NCBI GenBank assembly: GCA_920105625.2
Contig: OV050030.1
Span: forward strand, 24,110,516 to 24,174,515
Length of the DNA stretch: 64,000 nt
Direction of reading: 5' to 3'
Source of the DNA: Clusia tigrina
Taxonomy: Eukaryota > Arthropoda > Insecta > Diptera > Clusiidae
Shown here: piece after piece, positions 39,601 to 51,829 of the stretch
How the letters are laid out: each line of letters begins with the position of its first letter
Position numbering within the stretch: the first letter of the stretch is position 1
Program-made: the position numbers and the translations under genes
The notes under the pieces: model-generated
What the model was told of the DNA's origin: nothing
What the model saw: the letters and a program-made list of their open reading frames with translations, nothing else
The model's database searches: none

Positions 39601-41462
39601 TCTGTGTATCTGTAAATTATAATAGAATGTTGTTATAATCATAAGCAGTTACTTGTTAAATTTCCGTTATATATTAAAGAGCCTCTCTATATATTCTTTA
39701 TGTTCCTTATATATATAAATATTGTGAACTATGAGAATTGGTAATAGAGTTCTTAAGAAAATTTATTGCTTTAAATTTCAGTCTCCTTATTGGATACATT
39801 TCAGACACTATCCGATATGTACATTACAGTAATTGAAAATCAATTAATAATTAAATAATAATGTAAAGCATTAAAACATCCAATGCTAAAAGGACACCTG
39901 TGGACTCTAATGAATATTCACTAAATTGTCCCTAAAATGTAAAGCAATAATTATCTCGGTATTTTTAAGTCTTCATCAATTTCAAGTTTCTTGTACCCAT
40001 ATTGCATTCCTATGTTAATCCAAGTTATATACAATCTCCAAGCACAGGCAATTATAGTTATTACTTTAAAGATTCATTAATTAAAAGTTCGAAAAAACTA
40101 AGGACCATTCTCGTGGCTGAGCAATTTGGGACTGTTTTCATGTTAATAGAAGAGAATACTTTTTCTAGACCAACGAACTCCTTCATTATTGGCTTCATTC
40201 GTGTTTTTTAAACTCACAACTAAAAACTCAAAGAAGAACTACAGAACACTTTTTATGTCCATTGGACACCAGGTGGCTTCATGGTCATTCATTTTAAACT
40301 GCCAGTGTAAAACAGCTTTTTGGGTTAGTAGAGAAACCTGACTTTCTGACGATTTAATCTAGTATGAAAACATGCAAAAGGTTCTGTTGTGCGTGCAAAA
40401 AATGAGGATACACAAGTGTAACTAACCCATAGGTTAGCATACCCCTTAAATACCTGTTTACAGAACAAAATATAGGCATTATTTATAAGCTGATTACACT
40501 AAAATCCTTTGCCTTACCTGCCATTTACCGTAATATTGTTAGAATAAACGTGGGCTTTCACTGAAGCCAAAGAGTAAACAACAAATTTTGAGGTTTAAAC
40601 TATTTACACAACAATTTCATTTGTTCAAACCGATGTATATTTACACTAATTAGCAAAGGATACAAACTTGACAAAGGATAATTTTTTGTACATGGTTTAT
40701 TGTTCTTCTCTTTTCAGTAATTGCCCCCATGGCACACCCTCACGTGTACCGCTCATATCGGACAGCAACAAAGGAGGGGCACACGCGACTTTAAGTGACT
40801 GCTGCAAAGATGCCGAAAAGTCCACTTCACGCAGTTTACTGAACGCCACGGCGGCTTCGTTCCACCGTCATACGCTGCACACATTTCAACGAAACGGCAG
40901 TCGAAAGTCCACACTGGTGGCACGACGTCGCTGCAGCAGACATGCGCTGGCTCATAGTAGGAGCACAGGTGGTGGCAGTGTCAGTGGCTGTTATGGTGAC
41001 ACCACAGAAACCTCCGACGAAGATGATTACTTGCAAAATGGTAGTGAGGAATTTGTGCTCGAACAAATTGATACTGATGGCGATGCGAACAATGACGACG
41101 ACGACAATGACAACGACGAAGATGACGAGGATGTCGACGCCCACAGCCCACAGGTCCCCATCAGTGTAGTGCTGCTCATACTGGTGTGCTACATTTGCCT
41201 AGGTACGGTGATTTTCGCAGTGTGGGAGAATTGGTCGCTCATCGATGGTGCATACTTTTGCTTTGTCACGTTGGCCACCATTGGCTACGGCGACTTTTTG
41301 CCGGAGCAAACCTTTCGCGGACCGGAAGTGCAGCTATTCGCCTGTTGTGTTTATTTACTGTTGGGCTTAGTTTTGGTCGCCATGTCCTTCAGCATTTTGG
41401 AGACACAACTCATGTGGAAGTGCAAACGCATCGCGGTACGACTGAAGCTGGCCAAAGATTGA
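19193..41462 (+). CDS. Two-pore-domain (K2P) potassium channel, C-terminal 680 residues in four exons
   Basis: Exons 19193-19298, 19426-20244, 35253-35625 and 40718-41462 join with matching phases (1, 1, 2) and good GT/AG sites, giving 680 residues and a TGA stop. The product is a leak-type K+ channel subunit of the plasma membrane. Residues 1 to about 580 are a very long cytoplasmic loop: Cys-rich start, a Gln/Thr/Pro/His-rich stretch, then an acidic Asp/Asn run. The hydrophobic part is all in the last exon: M3 (PISVVLLILVCYICLGTVIF), the second pore helix and filter TLATIGYGDF, and M4 (LFACCVYLLLGLVLVAMSF), followed by a 20-residue basic tail. K2P subunits need two pore loops. The first was not found in the window and is probably further left. 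From memory, Drosophila CG1688 is a K2P gene near trpl, so it could be the ortholog; this is unverified. Intron 2 (15 kb) hosts several transposons. Confidence 0.85.
19426..20244 (+). CDS. K2P channel exon encoding the Gln/Thr/Pro-rich loop
   Basis: The acceptor is GTCCATTTAG and the donor is GTGCACG|GTAAGT. It encodes 273 residues of low-complexity cytoplasmic loop with Thr/Ala runs, a Gln/His/Pro tract around 19800-19868 and Ser/Thr-rich sequence after it. Gln codons are mostly a CAG/CAA mix. Both other frames are also open over much of the exon because of this composition, but only this frame splices in phase. Confidence 0.85.
21108..22310 (+). mobile_element. mariner (DD34D) copy B, defective, in K2P intron
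   Basis: The same family as the copy at 1-1057, in plus orientation. The right terminal repeat reads GAAATATAAAGAGTACCCCTCG, followed by TA. The left end (from about 21108, TACTATTTATATTTCGGGAA) lacks the outermost bases of the repeat. The ORF begins near 21264 but loses a segment after residue 90 where HSILHEHL should stand. It shifts frame near 21600 and again near 21875. The first Asp (VTGDELW), second (HHDNAS, with 34 residues to the third) and third (APNDFFLFP) are all still present in different frames. It is inactive. Confidence 0.9.
22311..24199. other. K2P intron DNA, nothing recognised
   Basis: Intronic AT-rich sequence. The open frames on both strands (22805-23020, 23482-23790, 24028-24240) lack recognisable domains and splice logic. 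Confidence 0.45.
24720..24986 (-). pseudogene. Transib-like transposase, C-terminal part
   Basis: An 88-codon frame reading SEEALEARNKDFRTYR, then TMEDLLHTLLVSSDPF, ending in an acidic GLDSESSDSE tail with a stop at 24720. Upstream codons (EKVSLPIGI) belong to the same frame without a start, so this is the end of a longer protein whose middle has been deleted. It is downstream of, and on the same strand as, the N-terminal part. Confidence 0.6.
25041..25808 (-). pseudogene. Transib-like transposase, N-terminal part
   Basis: The frame starts at an ATG at 25808 (MAESKRTVFLIWHSEPVPT) and runs 255 codons. It is rich in Lys/Glu helices and includes ALALYIDGGYSKRSYRQMQ and AKERNANIYPSF around residues 180-215, a block I associate from memory with Transib-type transposases. 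After MTCGY the sequence no longer follows the expected order and stops at 25041, consistent with a large deletion that joined this part to the 3' portion. No catalytic DDE core is visible. An upstream in-frame ATG at 25844 exists but adds a hydrophobic, unlikely leader. Confidence 0.6.
26366..29324. other. K2P intron DNA with one (TAA)n tract
   Basis: About 3 kb with no gene recognised. A (TAA)n microsatellite lies at 28918-28958. Confidence 0.45.
28918..28958. repeat. (TAA)n microsatellite
   Basis: About 14 tandem TAA units. No SINE body was recognised beside it. Confidence 0.95.
29384..30679 (+). mobile_element. mariner (DD34D) copy C, almost intact, 1296 bp
   Basis: The terminal inverted repeats are perfect over about 28 bp, starting CGAGGGCGGATTGATATTGA. 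A TA follows the right end, while the left flank now reads TC. The copy at 43000-44287 is a close sister, which indicates recent activity. The transposase frame is open end to end but its start codon is gone. The element has inserted into a non-LTR retrotransposon fragment whose pieces flank it on both sides. Confidence 0.95.
29544..30614 (+). pseudogene. mariner transposase, full frame but natural ATG deleted
   Basis: An open frame of about 356 codons includes the paired helix-turn-helix N-terminus (EFRAVIKHYYLKGKTAKET), the linker/WVP motif (SARWVPCLLS), and a complete DD34D triad. The triad is Asp in TVDETW (about 30030), Asp in FLQDNAPVHT (about 30320), and Asp in LAPSDFFLF, 34 residues later. 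The end is KGDYVEK, as in mellifera/irritans-type mariners. Compared with the sister copy, 7 bp containing the ATG (AATGGAAA region) are missing before GGGAATTTCGT. The frame therefore begins only with a TTG at 29544, and the first ATG is about 37 codons into the protein, inside the DNA-binding domain. It is probably non-functional despite the intact catalytic core. Confidence 0.85.
30682..30990 (+). mobile_element. Non-LTR retrotransposon ORF2 3' end, split by mariner insertion
   Basis: Downstream of the mariner the plus strand reads CSNCIDEKEQQFIEHLIC, a Cys/His knuckle of the kind that closes RNase H-type non-LTR ORF2 proteins. It continues GDDFHGDPSKLKNTLH and ends RGIGLVSQRADPA with a stop at about 30936. 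Just before the mariner (29325-29383) the same protein type appears as VCILTDHWSLGT, which normally precedes the knuckle. A stretch between the two blocks is diverged. The mariner is nested in this older fragment. Confidence 0.7.
31085..31288. repeat. 204-bp imperfect hairpin with about 90-bp arms
   Basis: The left arm (31085-31175) and right arm (about 31202-31288) are reverse complements with scattered mismatches. Shared blocks include TTTTGGAG.GTGGTGTT and TTTCGACTCTGGTTCCA. The loop is about 26 bases. It lies in K2P intron 2. It could be a foldback MITE, or if transcribed a long hairpin RNA. Nothing here decides between them. Confidence 0.85.
32040..33030 (+). mobile_element. Degenerate non-LTR reverse transcriptase fragment
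   Basis: The plus strand reads YADDIVLLVDGPETLQH from about 32107, after correcting one inserted base in the catalytic box. It continues WNMEVNLSKSEIMVFRKGG, then GVTLTPSMTFGEHI near 32430-32470. An open stretch at 32576-32863 follows (STLEYAAQVWGYALHEEVNKLQ), the usual C-terminal extension of ORF2 in clades without RNase H. Frames are broken and nothing before motif C remains. It is a 5'-truncated fossil in K2P intron 2. Confidence 0.75.
33230..33912 (-). mobile_element. Solo LTR, 675 bp, Ty3/gypsy-type, in K2P intron 2
   Basis: Read on the minus strand, the segment 33908-33234 begins TGTAATGAAC and ends TTTCGTAACA, with TG...CA ends. ATAT directly repeats on both sides (33230-33233 and 33909-33912), giving a 4-bp target duplication. 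It contains a heat-shock-element array, a TATA box (TATATAAG, 33543-33536) about 20 bp downstream of the array, and AATAAA signals in the part after the start (near 33410-33430). No internal retroviral genes are attached. Because ATAT is a low-complexity repeat, the TSD alone is weak. The matching ends and internal promoter order make the call. It is antisense to the K2P gene, 1.3 kb before its exon at 35253. Confidence 0.75.
33560..33730 (-). promoter_or_regulatory. Heat-shock-element array (about 20 nGAAn modules)
   Basis: The plus strand reads aGAAcaTTCtaGAAcaTTa at 33562-33580. Imperfect repeats of about 42 bp follow, each holding contiguous 5-bp modules of the form aGAAg-tTTCg-aGAAc-aaTCt-aGAAc. 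Alternating, contiguous nGAAn/nTTCn units are the binding site of heat-shock factor (HSF), and three in a row are normally enough. The array sits directly upstream of a TATA box on the minus strand, so it would drive transcription leftward from the LTR. Function in vivo is inference. Confidence 0.8.
33913..35252. other. K2P intron DNA before exon 35253
   Basis: AT-rich intronic sequence without recognised coding, RNA or repeat features, apart from a short CTA-triplet run near 34078-34092. Confidence 0.45.
35253..35625 (+). CDS. K2P channel exon, Thr/Ala-rich loop
   Basis: The acceptor AATTAATTGCAG is followed by a start that completes a Gly codon with the previous exon. The exon reads VRRAKFLTKPLPHEINALLA and then a Thr/Ala-rich stretch ending in MEDEEEHEQQRIG. 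The donor is ATAGG|GTAAGT (phase 2). Part of the cytoplasmic loop, possibly a regulatory site given its charged N-terminal motif. Confidence 0.85.
36483..36680 (+). mobile_element. tRNA-derived SINE, B box and 3' tail, in K2P intron
   Basis: A plus-strand copy with a B-box-like GGTTCAAATTC at 36510-36520, then CCACGGGCTTGCTCCCC, the shared body CTCTTCGAGTCGAGAGCC, CTAGTACTCATTCTCCC and ACACCTTGCACTCATAATT. It ends GGTGTAAGGTA with a (TAA)n tail at about 36648-36676. The A-box half of the head is lost or degraded. It lies in the intron between the last two K2P exons. Confidence 0.75.
36681..40717. other. K2P last intron, otherwise featureless
   Basis: Apart from the SINE fragment at 38140-38235 and a short CAACAGCAACAA run near 37133-37158, I see no supportable feature. 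Open frames at 36740-37009, 38525-38743 and 39196-39408 have no recognisable domains. Confidence 0.4.
38140..38235 (-). mobile_element. SINE fragment, minus strand
   Basis: The minus strand carries CTTCTAGTCGAAGGCCTAAG, TTGCTAGTACTCAATTCCCC, AATCCTTCCAGGCG and TAATTATTATGAATTAT. These correspond in order to the 3' body of the family at 36483-36680. No tail or head is preserved. Confidence 0.6.
40718..41462 (+). CDS. K2P channel last exon: acidic loop, M3, second pore, M4
   Basis: The acceptor is CTTCTCTTTTCAG. The first 150 residues are Ser/Arg-rich and then strongly acidic (runs of Asp, Asn and Glu near 41060-41135). M3, the GYGD filter (about 41286) and M4 follow, and the frame ends in KLAKD-TGA at 41460-41462. 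The GYGD filter identifies a K+ channel pore. The single remaining pore per exon and the M3-P2-M4 order at the C-terminus identify the K2P class. Confidence 0.93.
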
Positions 41463-41752
41463 TGGCCTTGGCAATCGCAGTGGCAGGGGAGCGGCGTGGA
41501 AATGGTGCAGTTTTTGTAAAAAAAGCTATTTTGGCAACTCAATGCAAGAATATGAATAATGAGCGGAATTATTTTGCTAGGAAAGAAAGAAAGTGTTCAG
41601 AGACTCCAGCGTGAGACTCTTGGCATATACGAGTATATACGAGTATAATCATAACATTTTTGATATCTTACTTAATAGTAAAGAGTGTATAAACAGTGAA
41701 CACTAAAGACTGTTCACTGCCAATTTATAAGAGTGCTCTTTACAATGCATTG

Positions 41753-41758
41753 AATAAA
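41753..41758 (+). terminator. Poly(A) signal AATAAA of the K2P gene
   Basis: The first AATAAA after the stop codon lies 291 bp downstream and is followed by an A-rich stretch. Further AATAAA motifs occur near 42054 and 42162, so longer 3' UTRs are possible. Confidence 0.5.
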
Positions 41759-42875
41759 AAAATAACAATAAGAAAAGCTTCATTCGCCAGGAACGTTCGC
41801 TCCTCTTAATGCAAATCTTTTGCTCAGCATAACCTTGTACTATAATTGTATGTAGTCTCAGCATAATTTGATGAAATCAGTATTCTACGGCATTAACTTT
41901 AGTACGTCATCTCTCAATCCTATTAGTTTATTAGTAAATATATTTAGGCTTATAAAATTAGAACTCTCTGAACTGCTCAAGTTAGTGTGTAAAAATTTGG
42001 TATGACTGCGTACGGGAATGTATGCTTCTGTAGTTATAAATATATACATATATAAATAAATGAATGAATATATTTTCCTTTTATAATCGCTGTAAACTTA
42101 AGATGAATGATGTAATAAAAAAATTATAACATAGATTTACAAAAAAAAGAAGAAATTATATAATAAAATAAACAACTAAAACTAGTCGTCATAATTTGGG
42201 TCCCAGACAGAGACTTGACAAATTTTTTTAAATTGTAGGGTAATTCATAGCCCGAAATACTTTTCGTAATCAAAGGTGGCTGTGGTGATTCTATACAGAT
42301 TTTATTTTTATGATTATTGAAATAATTTTTATTACACCATAAATCATAATGAATTAAGTGTGGAAGAGTTTGTGCAAGTTAAAAGAGGCAATTAAATTTT
42401 GACTCATCGAGAAAAACATTTGGGAAAAAGCATTTGGAAACCACGCATATAATTTTTTTTCATATTCAATAAATAGTTAACTCACGTTCAGAGCATAAAC
42501 ACTAGAACATTAGTGCATTAGTAACACATTCCGAAAGGTAAAAAGGGAAATAAAGCAAAGGAGATTGATGATGACTGTCGTATACGATCATGAAATGGAA
42601 ATTATCTAAATATCCAATAAATTTCATCATTAATGGAAGGCCTTCAACTACTGTTGTATTTGCAGGACATGGGAACGATTCTTCTCTTTCCAAAATTAAA
42701 TAGATGATGAGTTTCTACAATTCGTAATGTTTCTATCGTAGATTCTGTTACGTTGAATTATCGAAATAAAAGTTCCTAATCACCTCTTCAACTTAATTTT
42801 CCAACATGTATTGATTATATAATTCTTAAATATACTACATAAAAAATATTTAAGGTTACTGTTCATAAAAAGTAT

Positions 42876-44383
42876 GTATGTAGTATAGTTGTTGAATTGG
42901 TGATAACAATAAACCAGATGATTTCAGGGACTAATTTTTTCTTATATCGTATTAAAACTCAATGGATTTGACATCTCAATGCATTTGACTTGATAGTTAC
43001 GAGGGCGGATTGATATTGAAGTTACCTAGCGCTAGATGGCAGCACAAACACAAAAACTTTTTTAGAAATTGCGGTCTGTCAAACGTCAGCTGTTAAAATT
43101 TCACCCAAATTCATCGATTAGTTTATTTGTTGTAGTCGTTTGAAGTAAGCAACTTTTGTGTTTCTTGAAAAATGGAAAAAAGCGAATTTCGTGCAGTGAT
43201 TAAACACTATTATTTGAAAGGGAAAACGGCGAAAGAGACAAAAGAAAAGCTCGATAAACATTACGGTGAGTCTGCTCCGTCAGATTACATGGTAAAATAT
43301 TGGATTGCTGAATTTAAACGCGGCCGAACAAGCACTGCAACAATACCATCAACAGGAAGGCCAAAAGAGGTGGTTACTGAAGATCAAGAAAAGATACTGA
43401 TCAAGAAAATCCTCGATATCGTTATGAATGATCGCCGAGTCAAGTTGCGTGAGATTGTTGAAATGGTAAACATATCATATGAACGTGTGTTCAACATTTT
43501 GCATGAACATTTGCATATGAAAAAGCTATCGGCAAGATGGGTGCCGCGTTTGCTCAGTGTCGAACAAAAACGAATTCGACAGACCACTTCACAGCGGTGT
43601 TTGGACATGATAATGCGTAATCCTGTTGATTTTTGGCGTCGATTAATAACTGTTGATGAAACCACTACACACCTGAAACCAAAAATCAACCGAAAGAATG
43701 GGTGGAAGCTGGTGGAAGTGCTCCGAAGAAGGCGAAGGCAGTGAAATCGGCTGGCAAGGTTATGGCCACTGTATTTTGGGATGCACACGGAATATTGCTC
43801 ATCGATTATCTTGAAAAAGGATCCACAATCACAGGAAAGTATTATCCTGCATTATTGGATCAATTGATTGATGCAATCAAGGAAAAACGACCACATTTAA
43901 AGAAGAAAAAAATGCTCTTTCTTCAAGACAACGCACCGGTTCACACAGCATTAGATACGATGCTAAAATTACGTGAAATACACTTCGAATTGGTTAATCA
44001 TCCACCCTATAGTCCAGATTTAGCTCCTAGTGACTTTTTCCTGTTTCCAAACTTGAAAAAATGGCTCGCAGGAAAAAGCTTCATCTCAAACGAAGAAGTG
44101 ATTACCGAAGCTAACTCGTATTTTGAGGGGTTCCCGAAATCGTATTATTCAGTTGGTATAAAAAAGTTGGAATATCGTCTTACTAAGTGTGTCGAAGTAA
44201 AAGGAGACTATGTTGAGAAATAAATGGTTTTTGAAAAAAAAAATGTTTTTTTCCTACTTAGGTAGCTTCAATATCAATCCGCCCTCGTATGTAGTAAAAT
44301 TGTTTAATTGGAGATACAAATAAACTGGATGTTTTCAGCGATTAATTTTTTCTTATATCGTATTAAAACTCAATGTATTTGAC
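42876..44383. repeat. Diverged tandem duplication of about 95-120 bp, split by mariner copy D
   Basis: The sequence at 42876-42972 (TATGTAGTATAGTTGTTGAA ... CTTATATCGTATTAAAACTC) recurs at 44288-44383 with about 15 percent differences by eye. The mariner at 43000-44287 lies between the copies, so it inserted at or near the junction of an older tandem duplication. Confidence 0.75.
43000..44287 (+). mobile_element. mariner (DD34D) copy D, frameshifted, 1288 bp
   Basis: A close sister of the copy at 29384-30679, with the same terminal repeats (CGAGGGCGGATTGATATTGA) and an exact TA on each side. It keeps the natural start: ATGGAAAAAAGCGAATTTCG at 43172. The transposase is broken by a 10-bp deletion just after the first catalytic Asp (GATGAAAC then CACTACACACC), which shifts the frame at about 43661. 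The remaining two Asp residues lie in the second frame, 43702-44223. It sits between the convergent K2P and trpl genes. Confidence 0.95.
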
Positions 44384-46540
44384 TTCTCTTGCCGATAGAT
44401 CAATTAAGTGCACATTTTAAAGTAGGTCTGTAATGTTAACATGACTAGGTCATTGCCAGCTGCTGACACTATCACATCTACCTACCAAGTCATACTTTAT
44501 ATCCTAAGATGATATATCAAACTTTACTTCCAGATATAAGTTGAACAACCAGAGTAATAATAATTATATTTCACATTAACTTGCTGCTGAAAGTTTAGAT
44601 TTACATAAGCTGAGAAACTATGTGTGTCTATTTCAGCACATTTTTCATCACCTTTCACCTTTATTCTCATTATGCGCATCCTCTAAAAATCTTAAATAAA
44701 TATTGAGGTATGAATATGTGTGCATAAATGATTTGCCTTGGAGTTATTATGAAGATTTTAATTAATGCTCTATAGTTATACTATTCTCCACTATGGAAAA
44801 CATACATAATCGACTAATTCCGGTAAGTTTATTAATACAAATTTCCAAGTAAACTATTTTGAGAAAATAAGAATTTAAGTAAAAGGCAGAAGAATCGATA
44901 GAAGCAATCTTATTGATAACCGTAGTGCAGCCAGGATGCATTTAAATGAATGAATATAAAATGATAATGATGCATAATGCAGTAATCATATATTGTCATA
45001 TAATGATATCCAATCTTGGTCGTATGTCACTTTAATTCTGTTCAAGCAACCCTTCTCCACCCTCTATGAATATTATGTTTAAAATCTGAATGTGCTTAGG
45101 ACTGCCCTCAATTAGATATCACTTAATTGGCAAAGAAATCTCGTTGATTATGATTTAAAATGAATTTGAATATTTCCACAACTTAGCTGAAGATTCCTCT
45201 ATCCTTTTAGCAACTCTTCATGGGGTATAAGAATATAACAGAGTATAAGAATTAATTTAAAGCTGTTGTTACAAAACACGTCTGCGTGTATAAAAGTTTT
45301 AATAAGCTTGTATTCCGCCATTTTTAAATTAACAAAATTCCCCTATTCCCCCATATTAAGCAATATATACACATGGGCTTCGCAAGCCTCTAAAGCTTCA
45401 TGGAAAATCATTAGAAAATAATGACCCTTCCGTCCAGACAAAGTCAATTTATTTTAATTTTATATGTATTTGCATAACAAGCTAAGCTAAATTGAATTAC
45501 CTTTTAAATGGACGCACAGGTCGAAAACCCGTGTTGGTGTTTGTTTATATGCGTGGAACATGTGTTGGCGATGGCTGAATTTGCTTACTTGCGCTATAGT
45601 TGGTGGTTAATTGGAGCATTTTCCCAAATTGTTGTAAAATTGCATTTAACAATGGCACATACCTTAGGAGTAAGGTAAGTAATCAGAGTGTCCTGGTTGT
45701 TTTTGTAATATGAAGTTTTGTTGTTCATGGTAGTAATGGCAACGTAAATGGAGTTTAATGGTTTTAGTGCTCCCCTAGCAAGAACTTGTATGGTAAGAAA
45801 GGTTATGATTAATTTTTGAGTATTTGAGTGAGTAATTTTCCAAACTCTTCAATAACTTGTGACATATTTTCAAAATCGAAAACTCCATTTTCACTTATAA
45901 AAAGTCTTCTTTCACCATTCAAGGTAAAATCTGGTTCTCCAACAGTTATATACCTTTCAATAAATGTTCTGGATGAACTTAAAATAGTACCTTCGTATCA
46001 TTTTTGTTATGGATAAGAACATAAAAACACAGGTAAATGTGTTAATATGTGATGATATTTATTAAAAGCCTCCTGTTTTAATTGCATTTTTAGTCAAAGA
46101 ACTTTGTCATGAAGTGTTGACGTAATTTCACTAATGAAACATTCCTATATAAACATTCAACACTGAAATTAGCCCAAATGAAAGCAGAAAGGTCCCATCC
46201 GAATAGACACACATGATTGGAGCAGAAAGCTTAAATTTCAAAGTGAAGTCCCTTTGCCAAGTGGGGTGTCCAACATATTACCTACTGACAACAATTTACA
46301 AAACCATTTCAAAACACACAAAAAAGGAAAGGAAATACAAATATTTGCTAAGCAAACAAGTATCCTCAACAGAATTAGACCAAAGCCTTAAAGAGCCTTA
46401 AAAATAATAAAAATTTAAAAAACTAAAAAAACTTCAGGCCTGCAGGCAAAATACAAAAATTTACATACACACTCATGACTACGCATTCATGGCAAATTGT
46501 TGATATCTTACTAGAGATAAGCGAAGGAAAATAAACCTAA
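44384..46540. other. Intergenic DNA between the convergent genes, nothing recognised
   Basis: AT-rich sequence with no supportable gene, RNA or repeat. Confidence 0.45.
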
Positions 46541-47140
46541 AATGCGCTGCCATTCAAATGCGAAACCAACACGCAGTCCCCACGGTTAAGAAGAGGGAGC
46601 GTGTGTAAAGCGGAAATATAAGCGTATTTCCGCTGACATCTTCGTCTTTAAATATTTTTGCCATCATCATCAATTTTCCTGCTTGTCTTGGTCGGAAGTA
46701 TCAGAATCAGAAGGAATAAAAAACAAAACTCCCAAACACAAACAAACACAAATAAGCAAACAAACCCAGCAGTGATAAGGCAGTTCCACATACTAAGCAT
46801 ATGCAGCTGTGGCTTGCAGACAGGTGTGATGAGTGGGGGCAGTACTTGGGATGGCTGACTGGCGATTCCACGCAGACAAGTACACGTAAAAATTACAAAT
46901 TCAATTTGATATCATATCAATTGATTTCGTTGCTCGCATTCTTTGCTCGTTAAGCTTTGCGATATGATGATATGATGCCGTGCCGGGCCATCTTCTCATG
47001 TTATTGATGTTCCAGCGATGATACCACTGACAGATTCAGCAGTCAGACACAGCCACTGCGTTTTCTTCGAAAGTCACGCGTTACTCTGCGGGGGTTGGGA
47101 CAGTGTCGGGTGCTGCTGTGGCGTGAAGCAATTTATTTGA
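46541..47140. other. GC-richer island with a perfect 10-bp hairpin
   Basis: This 600-bp stretch is visibly richer in G and C than its surroundings. It holds a perfect hairpin, AGCGGAAATA (46609-46618) with TATTTCCGCT (46625-46634). Another GC-rich block spans about 46975-47130. No coding frame is convincing. It could be a promoter, a noncoding exon or an old LTR. The evidence does not choose. Confidence 0.35.
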
Positions 47141-48302
47141 TTTTTTACTTTGTATTAAATGCGCTCACTTCTACGTGGGCGTCCATGAAACGTATAAAAA
47201 GAAGCTCAACTTTTTAACTACATTGCAACTTCCTCGTAAATAACATTTTATGCGGTAATAATAGAAGAAATTTAAAGGAAGTTTTTCTTTTGTCGAACAC
47301 ATACAAACAATTTAAGGCTGTTTACGTGTTTTCCAATGCAGAGGCCAGATGAGAAGAAACCTACAAGATGAAACCGACTGCAACTATGTGTTTTCGATGA
47401 TAAAAGCTGTCCATTACCTTGCACTATTTTGCTGGTTAGGCATATTAAGGAGACAATATTAACGAGGGAATATTAGCGGAGGAACAGAATTATGAGGATT
47501 ACAACTTTCTGAAGCGTGCAATAACTACCCAGACAAGTTTGAATTGAAGGTTATTAAAATATATTCACTTCTCTGTATGTAGTTTGTATGCCTGGATACG
47601 ACATTCTTTAGAAAAGCTTGGACACAGTTAAACAAGCTGGGAATCCTTTGTTTACATAACTGAAGTCCGAAAATTTAAGATCTTTACATCAACATTATTA
47701 AAAATGGTTAAATCCATTTGAATTTACTTCACAAATCGGCCTAGAATCTATTTTTTGTCCTCCTTTAAAATTCTAGTAGACTTGACAATATTATATATTA
47801 TATTCCTATACATGCTTCGAAAAGTTCACAAATTCAAACGAAATATTTTGTAGGAAGCTGGATTTCACTTAATGGGTCGTACAACCACAAAATAGTGATA
47901 TATATGAAATCTGAATTTCCATCCTCTGAGCCCACTTAACTGTTCTATCTACTGCTCTCTAGATGTTCGTATAGTTATATTATGAAACGGTAATTCATTG
48001 TATTGCTATCTTCAGAAGTTCTGTAAAGTAGGCTTTTCTAGTATATGAGAAAAAATGTATATATCGTATATACGGTCCATCAGTCATTTTGGCCAATTGT
48101 TTCGAGATATGATCAAGTTCACAAATTGAAGGTGAAAAATTCTATCGACATTCTTTTGAGGCATTACTGACTACCACACCGAATTTTTTTCGTTTTCAGT
48201 ATTCTGAGAGAGTATAAAACTCTTTCAGGGAATTTTTATACATCTTTTGCTGATGTTGGATTTGCATATTTTTATAACAGTTAAACTACCCTAGAATGAG
48301 AC

Positions 48303-51598
<3,296 letters not shown>

Positions 51599-51829
51599 CT
51601 AAGCATTATCATCAGATCCCTTAGAACAAATTCCGTTTGCTTGAAATGAAATGCCTTTCATCGTTGTCTGCCCACTGATATGTACCACCCATGGCGACAT
51701 ATCAGTGGGCTCTGCATGCGTAGGCTCGTTTATATGCAAAATAGTTCCAAATATTGTAAAATCGAACTTTACACCAACAACAAAATTCATTTGGTCTTTT
51801 AGCAAAGGACCAAATCCTTTAATCTTCAA
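51599..51829 (-). other. Unrecognised 76-codon open frame with an internal hairpin
   Basis: The frame has a rather protein-like composition, including HINEPTHAEPTDMSPWVVHI, then GQTTMKGISF and ICSKGSDDNA. I do not recognise a family. It holds a perfect 14-bp inverted repeat (GCCCACTGATATGT at 51670-51683 and its complement at 51697-51710). No splice sites or neighbours give it a context. It may be a relic of a transposon or retrocopy, or chance. Confidence 0.25.
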
